Source of the DNA: Ricinus communis
Taxonomy: Eukaryota; Streptophyta; Magnoliopsida; Malpighiales; Euphorbiaceae
Direction: 5' to 3'
DNA: 64,000 nucleotides
Assembly (NCBI RefSeq): GCF_019578655.1
Contig: NC_063265.1
Coordinates: 14,804,285-14,868,284 of the forward strand
In this document: piece after piece, positions 1 through 10,040 of the stretch
How the letters are laid out: each line of letters begins with the position of its first letter
How positions within the stretch are numbered: position 1 is the first letter of the stretch
Translations under genes and position numbers: made by a program
Notes under the pieces: generated by a model
The model's database searches: none
Seen by the model: the letters and a program-made list of their open reading frames with translations, nothing else
Told to the model about the DNA's origin: nothing

Positions 1-89
1 TTATTTTTATATATTATATAAAAGAAATTCTAAATTTTAAATCAGATAGAATTGCATCTTAAATGAATTTGTTTGTTCTTTAATAGAGT

Positions 90-142
90 AATTTCCATTA
101 ACATATGCTCAAAGGTTTATCCAACAGGTACATATAAACCAG
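90..142 (+). repeat. Relic copy of the NRT2 TATA-region sequence
   Basis: This stretch aligns with 3950-4006 just upstream of the NRT2 start. Both carry aatttcca, then catatgc, then gtccaacaggta or tccaacaggta, then a TATA-like catataaa/tatataat and cca. Similarity also reaches a little further upstream (tttgtttgttc against atttgttcg). No NRT2 coding sequence follows it here, so it is best read as the orphaned promoter of a lost tandem NRT2 copy. The rest of 1-639 shows no gene; it contains only a 17-bp direct repeat (gggatgacagtttgaga) starting at 318 and 368. Confidence 0.55.
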
Positions 143-639
143 TCCTATGAGTATGCGTACTATAAAATAACTTCTAAAAATCATTGATAATATATTCAGC
201 CATTAGGATAAAAAAGAAAATTATAGATATGCAAGGTAAATCTTAATTAATGAATTGAATTAACGAATTACATAATATGCAACGCCAAGTAAATGAAACA
301 TAATTATTAAACAATATGGGATGACAGTTTGAGAATAACATCTATTCTTATTCTTATTATGGACTGCGGGATGACAGTTTGAGAGAAGAAATTCCTTCTT
401 GCCAAAGCCTAATAATTCTGTGTTGCATGGATTATCACCGACTTGAAGAATAACAAGTGCACAATAATGCCAAATCCAGACAGTACTTGGAAGCAAAGAA
501 ATTCCCAGTTATGGCACTCGTTTCATTCATCTTCAGTTACTACCGTGTTTAATAGTATTCAACAATGGAGGGGGCACACAAAAGAAGGTTCCATCTGTTA
601 TTTGCTCCAGCTCGTGCTCTGAGACGCCACAAATGAAGT

Positions 640-1165
640 AAACCAAGACTGGGTACTGTGAAGTGCAACTTGGACGCAGCAGTGTTTGCTTCAAATCAGC
701 ATTGTTTCACGTGCTCAGAGTTCTCATGCAGTGGCATTGCCGGTGTGGCAGCTCGGCCTCCTGCATTTCCGAAGTCAAGTGATATTCCTTTAGGACGCTA
801 CTGGATTTCGCTCTCCTCTGAACTCATCAGGATAGGCGAGCACCTAAAGAACGTACTAAACTCTTTGGACTGCCTCGCATCCTACGTTCTGTGCTACTAA
901 TAGCATCTGGCACTAGCCAACTTGTGACACCGCGACAATTGGCTGTGTTTTCAGGAACCACATGGGGCTATTTTTTGTTTGGTTTCTCCGGATGTTTCTC
1001 TCTAATAGCAGTTTATGAAGCTGTGGCTAGGCTACTGCTCTTAGAGAACCTATTTTATGGGTTCACTCTCCGGTCATTTTTGAAATGGATCGCAAACACG
1101 CAGTGGATGCAATTAATTCTTCTTCAGAGTTCAATGTATTAATTCTTGAACAGAAATTTTTCTAC
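640..1165 (+). pseudogene. Decayed RNase H-like (RVT_3) retroelement fragment
   Basis: Translation pieces in two frames resemble the plant RVT_3 RNase H-like domain at the 3' end of LINEs and of related host genes. The first piece, from 640, reads KPRLGTVKCNLDAAVFA, the usual domain start (K-P-x-x-G-x-V-K-C-N-x-D-A-A). The second, from about 932 in a shifted frame, reads ATIGCVFRNHMGLFF, then after stops ALREPILWVHSPVIFEMD and HAVDAINSSSEFNVLI, matching the core with its conserved E-M-D. The two parts are separated by about 220 bases of unrelated sequence and there are internal stops at about 1015-1030. No intact protein is possible. Family assignment is by eye and moderate in confidence. Confidence 0.5.
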
Positions 1166-2681
1166 GATTTCTTTTTTGAGAGAGACATTTAGCTTGGATT
1201 AAGTCTTCATTGTCACATTAATGAAATCTATGGAAAACTATATATGTTATATGTTATATTTTACTCATAATTGAGATATGAATTATGTTAATATTATGTC
1301 AAATGCTCCTGCATATTAAACTACTCTACAGTTGAATTTATAGACTAAATCCCATTTAATATTTTTTTAGTAAATTTTAAATATTTAATTATAGTTTAGT
1401 TTAAGACACAACTCCAGTGTTAATGAAGTAAATTTATACTCCCACATTCCCATGTTCAAACTTGCCACAATTTCCCTCAAGCAAGAAAAAGTTCTACTAA
1501 AGAAATCTCTATTTCAGAAACAGTATTAGCAAGCGGCATTACCAGCCATCATCGTTCCTCAAATGTATATGGACAACACAATCATTATTGTTTTTGTTTC
1601 TTAATAATATTTTTCTTAGTTTTATTTATGTTAAAGCTCCTGTCAGTGTGGAGGCTTTACACCTTTTAATGGGTTTCTTGTCCTGTTTTGGGCCTCTAAT
1701 TCCTTGAAAATACTAGATGTCTTCAATCTTTCAATGTTTAAAGATTTTAGCAGCTACAGATTGATTGATGAGTGGTTGCCAAGAGCAGAATTGGGTAACT
1801 AGTTTTTTTTTTTTTTTTTTTCTTTCCTTTCTCTTCTTCTTGTTATTGGAAATTATTTAACACTAAAAATTACACTAAAGCCGAACACCCCCTTAACTAA
1901 AGAGGAAAGCAGAAGAAAGAAAGTTGATATGATGGAGTCTGGAATTGGACAGGTGAAGCAGACAAATGGCTAAATGCCAATACTATGATCACCATGATGA
2001 CAATTGATCATTATTCATTTTCATTTTTCTAAACTAATGGCCTTTGAGATATGACAATAATAATAATGATACAAAAAACATTCTATTTTTAATATTGTTC
2101 TCATGATTTTACGTGTATAAACAGTTAGATATGTAACATATAAAAATATTTTTTTATGTATTATTTTCTATTTAAAAATTATTATTTTTTGAAAAATACT
2201 CATACTAAAACGATTTAGTATTAATCTAAGTTTAGAACATTCAGATTACCTGTGACACATTCAATAATTAAGTGCAGTATTTAAAGACAGTATTAAAAAA
2301 TATATATACAGAAGTGTAATTTCTTTTTCTTTTTTTTCTTGTAAAGAGTGATCAGAGAATCAGAAAAACACTGAAAATACAGGAGCCAGCTAACTTGAAG
2401 ACATTGCCAACAGCAAGAAATAATATAGCAAGTTGTTAAAGCATATGCTGTTGGATGATTTTTCTCTCTTTAATTTCACACCAACAAACAAACAGAAAAG
2501 AAAAAAGATTTCTTGCTTGAATCCGGCAAAGTATAATTATTCTAAATGAAACAAGACAATTCTAATAACCGCTGTCGATCCTAAGCAAACACCCTTACAG
2601 CCTTTCAGAATTAGTGAAAGGTTAAGGGCATTATATGATAATTATTTTTGTCAATGTCATTTTACTAAATCTTTGAATAGA

Positions 2682-2713
<32 letters not shown>

Positions 2714-2936
2714 ATGAAGAGAAGAGTAAAGGGTCCTTGACTTTGTGGTGACAGAATGGAGTAGGTAATTGATTTAAGAGAAAAAGAGAAAGGCTTATTC
2801 CCATTTATAACTTTTGAAAATCATGGCTCGTATCAAAGTTGATGGACCATTGCAACAAAAGAAGAAGAAAAGAAGTTGGAGGACCATTTTTTTTCTTTAT
2901 TTATGTATACAACTAAGCATTGCGAGTTTCTAATAG
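1166..2936. other. Gene-free AT-rich stretch upstream of NRT2
   Basis: I see no coding sequence here. It holds an 18-T run at 1803-1820, a TA microsatellite at about 2685-2713 and scattered low-complexity A/T tracts. Part of it may belong to the distal NRT2 promoter, but nothing in the sequence proves that. Confidence 0.6.
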
Positions 2937-3434
2937 TATTATCAAAACAGAACCGCCCTGCTGGTTGAACCGGTTCAACCCGTCATACATAAAGAAGAAG
3001 GATCACTTCGATTAAAAATTTAAATGAATAAAAAAATTGTTAAAACTCGTCAAAATTCGAAAGACTCATTATAAATTATGAGTGCCTCGTAAATGATAAT
3101 AAATCAACTGGGTCAAAATATTAAAAATAAAAAGCTTATAAAATCTTTTAATATTATCTTAAATTAGTAAATAAAGGATATATTCGTCTTTTAATAAAAA
3201 AATAAATTATTAATTATTTATTAATTTAAAATTATATAAGGTAAAAAAATTTGGACTTTGAGTTTAATGTACGTACATCTACATTATGAATATAATTTTT
3301 TAAAATTATTTTTATTATTATAATTAATTATTAATTAATTAATTAATATTTAAAAACAACAGTTTAATCATTGATTCAACGGTTAAACCAATTGAATTTC
3401 AAATTACTTTTCACATGGATCGGTTCTGATAATA
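2937..3434. mobile_element. Small non-autonomous DNA element with imperfect terminal inverted repeats
   Basis: The left end reads tattatcaaaacagaaccg (2937-2955) and the right end is its imperfect inverse, cggttctgataata (3421-3434). Inside each end are further inverted matches built on ggttgaaccggttcaacc, an 18-bp perfect palindrome at 2963-2980, with a degenerate partner near 3364-3395. Such gaaccggttc-rich short elements are common in plant genomes. No transposase is encoded and I could not find a clean target-site duplication, so superfamily is undetermined. The remainder up to the NRT2 promoter (3435-3949) is AT-rich and without a gene. Confidence 0.5.
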
Positions 3435-3992
3435 TTGATTTTTAATCATACTGTTGTTAAAAAAAATTATTATTAACATTAAATAAAAATTAATTCTAAA
3501 ACTTAAATGTAAAAGGAATTTATAAAGTGAGTTTCTTTCTTAAAACCAATATTATTTATATGAAAATATTAGATATTATATTTTGTTATATGAAAAATAA
3601 TTAGTTTAATAATTTATTACATAAATAAAATTATAATTACGAACTAAAAATAAAACAAAAACATAAGTGAATAAAATGATAACATGACACGTAGAAAACT
3701 AATTATTTAATTAGTTTTAACAAAATTATTCATATTAATAAGTTTATGATTACTTCTCTTTATATTTCACAATAGGTTGGCTTAACAATGACTAATATTT
3801 ATAATGGTGTATGAAATATGAATGTTTAAGTGAAAATTAAAATAATAAGATCCTATATTTGGGGTATGTATCTATATTTTGATATACCATTCCCAATATA
3901 TGAATTTCCTTGGGCGAAATCTACGATTTGTTCGATCTTCTACTAAAATAATTTCCAATACCATATGCCCCTACCAAAATTTGTCCAACAGG

Positions 3993-4000
3993 TATATATA
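3993..4000 (+). promoter_or_regulatory. TATA box of NRT2
   Basis: TATATATA lies 66 bases before the ATG at 4066, leaving room for a start site near 4025-4030 and a 5' leader of about 40 bases. The flanking motif is duplicated at 90-142. Confidence 0.6.
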
Positions 4001-4065
4001 ATCCAAGCTTTCTATTGTTGGGATTCCCACAACCAGGTAAAGAACTCTTTAAGCCTTACCAGTTA

Positions 4066-6667
4066 ATGGCTAGCACAGAAGAGATGTCTCCAGGAAGCTC
4101 TATGCATGGTGTTTCAGGCAAAGAACAAACCTTTGCTTTTTCAGTAACCAATGACCCTGAAATCCCAACAGATACCACTGCAAAATTCTCACTTCCGGTG
4201 GATTCAGAACACAAAGCCAAAGTGTTCAATCTCTTATCCTTAGCTAATCCACACATGACCACTTTCCACCTTTCTTGGCTCTCCTTCTTCACTTGCTTCG
4301 TCTCAACTTTCGCAGCAGCTCCTTTAGTTCCCATCATTAGAGACAACCTTAACCTGACAAAGAAAGACATAGGCAATGCTGGGATTGCTTCTGTTTCTGG
4401 AAGTATCTTCTCTAGGCTTGTAATGGGTGCAGCTTGTGATCTATTAGGTCCACGTTATGCCTGTGCTTTTCTTATTATGCTTTCTGCACCCACAGTTTTT
4501 TGCATGACTTTCGTGTCGTCTGCTGGAGGATATGTAGCTGTTAGATTCATGATTGGATTTTCATTAGCAACATTTGTTTCCTGCCAGTTTTGGATGAGCA
4601 CTATGTTTAATGGTAAGATTATTGGAGTTGTTAATGGAACTGCTGCTGGATGGGGTAATATGGGGGGTGGAGCTACTCAGTTGCTTATGCCTTTGCTTTA
4701 TGAGTTAATTAAAAGAGCTGGGGCTACACCTTTTACTGCTTGGAGGATTGCTTTCTTTATTCCTGGTTGGTTACATGTGATTATGGGGATTCTGGTTTTG
4801 AGTTTAGGCCAAGATTTACCTGATGGTAACCTTAGCACTTTGCAGAAGAAGGGGGATGTTCCCAAGGATAAGTTTTCTAAGGTCAGTATCTCCATATAAA
4901 AGGCTGTTCTTGTTAATTAGAATTTGAATTATAACGTAGCATCCATGTTTATCATTCGAAGTTCAGACATCAATTCATTAATTTGGGAATACGTGAATAA
5001 TTTTTTATTTTTAATCATGGTAGAGGAGCATATAGGGTCTCGAACCTGAGTTTCCACCCAAACTCTATAAAGCTTTTCTGCTAAACTGATGACTTAATAG
5101 TAATACATAATTAATGATAAATTTTAGGAAAGGGGATATAGCACAACCTAGCTAATACAATTATTTAATAGAAAAAAAATCTATCTCGGACAATGTAAAA
5201 TTGTATAGCAGGTCTATGTAGAAAATACTTATTTAAAATAAAGCATATCTGCACAGTTAATGAATCCTTAATTTGAATATAATATGGCCCCAGACGTGTC
5301 TAAGTGTTTAGATTCTAACAGGCTTAGATAAAAAGTAAAAAAGATACTAACTTAGCCGGCCAATTTAACATGTTTAGATTCTTTGAAAAGAAACAAGACT
5401 TTTGTGGTATTGGATTGTCCAAGTGTTTTCAGAGGTCAAAAGATTTCACTATAGAAAATCAATAGTATTGTAATTAAACTCATTTTCACATCTGATGATT
5501 GATTTTTTCATTCTCCTTTTCTACAGGTCCTATGGTATGCTATAACAAATTACAGAACTTGGGTCTTTTTCCTTCTATATGGAATGTCATTAGGAGTGGA
5601 ACTAACTACTGACAATGTTATTGCAGAATACTTCTTTGACAGGTTCCCTTTTCTCCTAACCGATTCAGTTAAAATCATATCATGTTAATTACATATAAGG
5701 GTAATAGTCTAGGCTATCAGGAATTTCGACCAAATCTTGAAATAATTCATATCTTTTACAAGGTATCAATTTAAGCCAGCAAGATGCGAGTTATGTCAAA
5801 TATATGCAAGTCCCATTTGGCCTGTGAACTTGTGAAATACATTTGACGCAGCTCGTATCTGTATTCTGCTGAATTTATAATCTTAAGATATAGTTAAGAA
5901 ATTGGTCAGAATTGGTGGTAGACTATACTATTAGTCCTACATATGGCAAAACTACAATGTCTTTCAATTCTATTTCATGGTTTTGTTATATCCCATATAG
6001 ATTTGACCTCAAGCTCCGCACAGCCGGCACCATAGCCGCAATCTTTGGGATGGCCAACATCTTTGCTCGCCCTATGGGTGGCCTCATGTCTGACATTGCC
6101 GCCCGCAGATTTGGAATGCGTGGCCGCCTCTGGAACCTTTACATCCTGCAAACACTAGGAGGCATATTCTGCATATGCCTTGGCCGAGTCAGCTCTCTCC
6201 CGCTCTCTGTCCTCTTCATGATCCTCTTCTCCTTGGGTGCACAAGCCGCCTGTGGCGCTACCTTTGGTATCATCCCCTTCATCTCTCGTCGTTCTTTAGG
6301 CATCATTTCAGGACTCACTGGTGCAGGTGGCAATTTTGGGTCAGGGTTGACTCAGCTTTTGTTTTTTACAAGCTCAACATACACTACAGCAACTGGGTTG
6401 TCTCTGATGGGAATCATGATAGTTGCTTGTACGTTACCTGTGACACTTGTGCATTTTCCACAATGGGGTAGCATGTTCTTGCCTGCAACAAAGAATGTGG
6501 AGAAATGTAGCGAAGAGTATTATTATGCCTCGGAATGGAATCAAGAAGAGAAAGAGAAAGGGTTGCACCAAGGAAGCCTTAAGTTCGCCGAGAATAGCCG
6601 GTCAGAGAGGGGACGACGGGTCGCTTCTGCTGCTACACCACCTAGTTCTACAGCTGCTAATTTGTAG
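4066..6667 (+). CDS. NRT2: High-affinity nitrate transporter, NRT2 family
   Basis: A plasma-membrane major facilitator protein that takes up nitrate with protons at low external supply, normally together with the partner NAR2 (NRT3). The exons are 4066-4881, 5527-5642 and 6001-6667, all with GT-AG borders, giving 532 residues; plant NRT2.1-type proteins are about 530. The ATG at 4066 gives the family N-terminus ([18 protein letters not shown]); the open frame runs further up but has no earlier ATG. Visible motifs are the MFS loop [10 protein letters not shown] (121-130), the first nitrate signature [10 protein letters not shown] (193-202) and the second, GAGGNFGSG (418-426). Many hydrophobic segments fit twelve membrane helices. 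The hydrophilic C-tail ends in [16 protein letters not shown] sequence, a region of regulatory phosphorylation in the family. The gene looks intact; whether it is NRT2.1, 2.2 or 2.4 cannot be decided here. Confidence 0.97.
4990..5105 (-). mobile_element. Possible SINE fragment in NRT2 intron 1
   Basis: On the - strand there is a B-box-like GGTTCGAGACCC (5035-5046) about 25-40 bases after an A-box-like ttagcagaaaagct (5071-5084), followed by an A-rich tail (taaaaataaaaaat). This arrangement is typical of tRNA-derived SINEs. The A box is weak, so the call is tentative. Confidence 0.3.
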
Positions 6668-9612
6668 GAGGCTAAAACGAAATACTTTGCATGATATATT
6701 TAATTACATATATGTTGTAACTAACTAAAGTCTAAATAATATTAGATAGTGCTTGCAGAGATTTGATTTGGGTGTGTATACTATAGACTCATTTGCCTAT
6801 TTAGAAAGTTAATTAGTAAACTGTAGGCAATGATTAGAGTGATACAACACGACAGATAAAGTAGCCTTGCTCAAATTTATTTAGAGCGGAGAAAGAAAAG
6901 AATTCATATTCCAATGAACTTGAAATGAAGGTTTAGTATCAACATAGGAATCCTTGGAAAATACAGAACCTGGAATGCAATTTTGATTTACTGAAGCCAG
7001 ACCCGTTCACTAGCATGCTAGGATTCGTCAGGGGGCAGGTCAATTGAGCCTGGGGTCTTAAGCCCACAGGCTTGATGCCTTTGAGATATCCACATTTCCT
7101 CTTAAACAAAAGGCTCATTATTGGAATTATGTTTTCTGTGGTAGGACCTTGACAATTGCTAAAACCAATAAATATGCTTAGTTTTCAGGTTTTCTCAGTA
7201 TATGCCCATAGACCTCCAACGAGGTTCGGTTTCAACCCATCAATTTAGAAGAGACCCTTCTTTCTTCTTAGACGACAGGCAAAAGTTCTTGAGCTAACGC
7301 CCAGCAGAAGAAAGAAATCCGTGTTTTCTCATACCATAGGCAAAAACAGACTTTGAGTTCTGAAAGGACAAATAAATTCAGATGGTAGCTTTGGATTTAC
7401 AAATGAATTTAAAAAGCTAGAAGCACTAGGATTGACACTCTGTCACTATTTATAGTATAACCTGCAGCATTAGGTCTACTGAAGGAACAACCAAGAATTA
7501 CACGTGAACTTAGATTTGAGGAACATGCACAGGGAAACTAGTTAAAAGCACACTATCTGAAGAGGTTAAAAAGATGATAGCATAATAATAATAATAATAA
7601 TAATAATAATATGTAGATGAGAGAGATGGCGACCCATCGATTGAAAGGTATTCTAAGACCCAGAAAGACTAAAATTAAAGACTGGCTGCCTTTTGCACAT
7701 GGCAGGCCCCATACACAGCATACCTGACTTTCCTTTTGCAATAGTACAAGAAACAGCATCATCCCAATTTTTAACATCATCATCAAACCTTTAACCTAAC
7801 CATACACATCCCCCCCCTAACTCAACAGACACACTTCTAATATATGTATATATCCCACCAACACACACAACCCTATCTTGTGTAACTCTGCCTTCAAAAT
7901 ACTTTTTAATGGAATCATAACCATATATATAGATATTCATGCCCTTAAAAATTATAAATAAACCCCACCCTTGTGATAAACAGACAATCAGACACCCAAA
8001 ATCTATGTTGTTGAATTGTTTTGGAGAGCCAAACATTTTCTTGCTTCCCAACTTGATGCATTGGAATAATTTCTTAGTTTTTATTATATCTTTTTCAATT
8101 ATGACTTCTTTGATCTAGATTTATATTCCCAGCTGTCATCTACCAAACTAGGGAAATGAACTTAACATGGATGCGAAATGGTAAAATTTGGTTTTGGGTC
8201 TCAGTAAATAGTGTAAATTATTAAAAAATATATAATATTATGAAACTGTAAGAAATTACTACAAGTGATATAAAATTACTACAAGATCGATGTCAATCCT
8301 ACCAATATGTATGTAAAAGGTGGTCGTGCATGATACCACCTTAATGCTAACCATTGTAGTTTTCTTTTATTCACATAGAAAAGACAATTCTAACACAGAC
8401 TAGAATACCTAGCATCTTGCTAAGCTCTGTTGCTGGTTACAATTTAAAGCGAAATCAATCAAGGAGTCAACTTTTTACTTTATGTATTTTTCCTGAATTA
8501 GGAAGATTCCAAGTGTGATTGCGGCACTGCAATAATTAATCACTGGACTATGATTATGTGATGATATATAGAGTCATTATCTCTTAATTTCCTCGATCCC
8601 AAAGTCTGATTCGCTATAAGAAAATCTACTCTTAGCTTGAAAACGATAGCTTCGGAGATTACATCTACACAACCCTTGTCTCAATTGCATGCTCATTTCT
8701 ATAATTGAAGCCGCCACTGACCTTGGAAAATCTTTTGGCCACCAAGTAATGGACAATATCCATACTGTGCCGGAACCGAATTTGATAATTAATTTGCACT
8801 TTTTTTCTTTTTTTTTGTTCACAACATTTGTGGACTCAAAAAAACAACAACTCTAGAATTAGGGCCTCCTTAGGAGGACTTGGTCTTGTTTAAGACAAGG
8901 AAAGAGGCACTTAACTAGGCTGTTCTCCCACAGGATCACCAACTACAATCATATGTAATGCAACCAACAATGCTGTGTCCAAAATGTTGCCATCATTTTG
9001 AGCAAAGCAGAGCTCAAGGTGTCATGAGGAACGTGTGTGTTGAATCTCATACCTGTCGTGTGCCAGAGATTTTTAGAAAGATCCATAATGCGTATTTACA
9101 TACATAGTCACTATAAAATGTGATTATATGAGACAATTTTTTTCAAAAAAAAAAAAAAGAAAAGAAAATAATTCATCCACATGAATAAGTATTAATCAGG
9201 TCAGATCATTAAACAATTTTTTTCTTTAGTAATTTGGGGTCAATTTCGGTCCAGTTCAGACACTGAAATTATATGATTATATCAATTTGGAATGTGGCTT
9301 AATGGTCTTGAACATTGAAAATGAAAGGACTGAAACAACATCTTTATAAAACTATGTCATATAGGTGTATATATAAAAGAAAAAAGAAGAATGGTAAAAA
9401 GTATATGTGTAAGTTCTAATAACAAGAGATATGGGGCCTAGGCGAATTTCTAATATGAGAGGTGAAATGGCAGGGCAGGAACATTGTTTCATACTGTGTC
9501 TTCATATGCTGCACCATTCTCTCCTGACAGCTGGTGGGTTACAATGGCCACAGACCATACCTAATGCCAATACAGTGGAGAGAACCCAAAACCCAAAAAT
9601 CTCCTCTCTATC
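6668..9612. other. Intergenic region between NRT2 and the DVL gene
   Basis: No gene is supported. It contains the NRT2 3' region, a TAA microsatellite at 7582-7610, a CACGTG box at 7501-7506 and assorted A/T tracts. Short open frames here have no recognisable family and no coding bias. Confidence 0.6.
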
Positions 9613-9620
9613 TATAAATA
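9613..9620 (+). promoter_or_regulatory. TATA box of the DVL/RTFL gene
   Basis: A perfect TATAAATA sits 166 bases before the ATG at 9779. A start site near 9645 would give a leader of about 135 bases. Confidence 0.65.
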
Positions 9621-9778
9621 GATCAGCCTCTCATCTCTACCCTTTATTATATATTTACTGCATCATATGCTACTATGCAGTTGCTCCTATTGCAGTGACA
9701 ACAGGAATAGAGTATATAGTAGCTAGCTCAGTAGTAGTCAGCTCAATTCTTTGGTCACCTCTCTCGATCACCTCAACA

Positions 9779-9958
9779 ATGTCTGATAGAGAAAGAAACT
9801 CGAGCTTTAATAACCGCCAGCACGTATGCGAACCCTGCAGATCGTTCGGTCAGAAATGTAGCCATTTGGTGAAGAAGCAAAGGGCCAAGTTCTACATTCT
9901 CCGCCGGTGCATAGCCATGCTTGTTTGTTGGCATGAGCGTGAACGTGGAGAACCCTGA
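9779..9958 (+). CDS. DEVIL/ROTUNDIFOLIA-FOUR-like small polypeptide
   Basis: Encodes 59 residues without introns, as is usual for this plant micropeptide family, whose members sit at the plasma membrane and, when overproduced, limit polar cell proliferation and change leaf and fruit shape. The defining RTF/DVL domain is residues 26-53: KCSHLVKKQRAKFYILRRC followed by IAMLVCWHE, with the conserved basic stretch, the YILRRC core and the C-W pair. The N-terminus (1-25) is polar and variable, with an extra CEPC pair. The same frame stays open upstream to an ATG at 9431, but that would place the TATA box inside the coding region, so I chose the ATG at 9779, which starts a product of family length. 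The gene is isolated in a gene-poor region. Confidence 0.9.
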   Translation: MSDRERNSSFNNRQHVCEPCRSFGQKCSHLVKKQRAKFYILRRCIAMLVCWHERERGEP

Positions 9959-9997
9959 AAAGAAAAATTCATTAAATTTAGATAGTTGCAGCTTCTA

Positions 9998-10001
<4 letters not shown>

Positions 10002-10036
<35 letters not shown>
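10002..10036. repeat. TA microsatellite
   Basis: An uninterrupted TA run in the 3' region of the DVL gene. A similar run is at 11657-11682. Confidence 0.9.

Positions 10037-10040
<4 letters not shown>

Noticed and set aside
4015..4065. An earlier start for NRT2
   Set aside because: The upstream open part has no ATG (it begins at TTG), and the family N-terminus begins at the ATG at 4066.
6175..6728. Extra + strand frames inside NRT2 exon 3
   Set aside because: They overlap the NRT2 frame, which explains the conservation fully.
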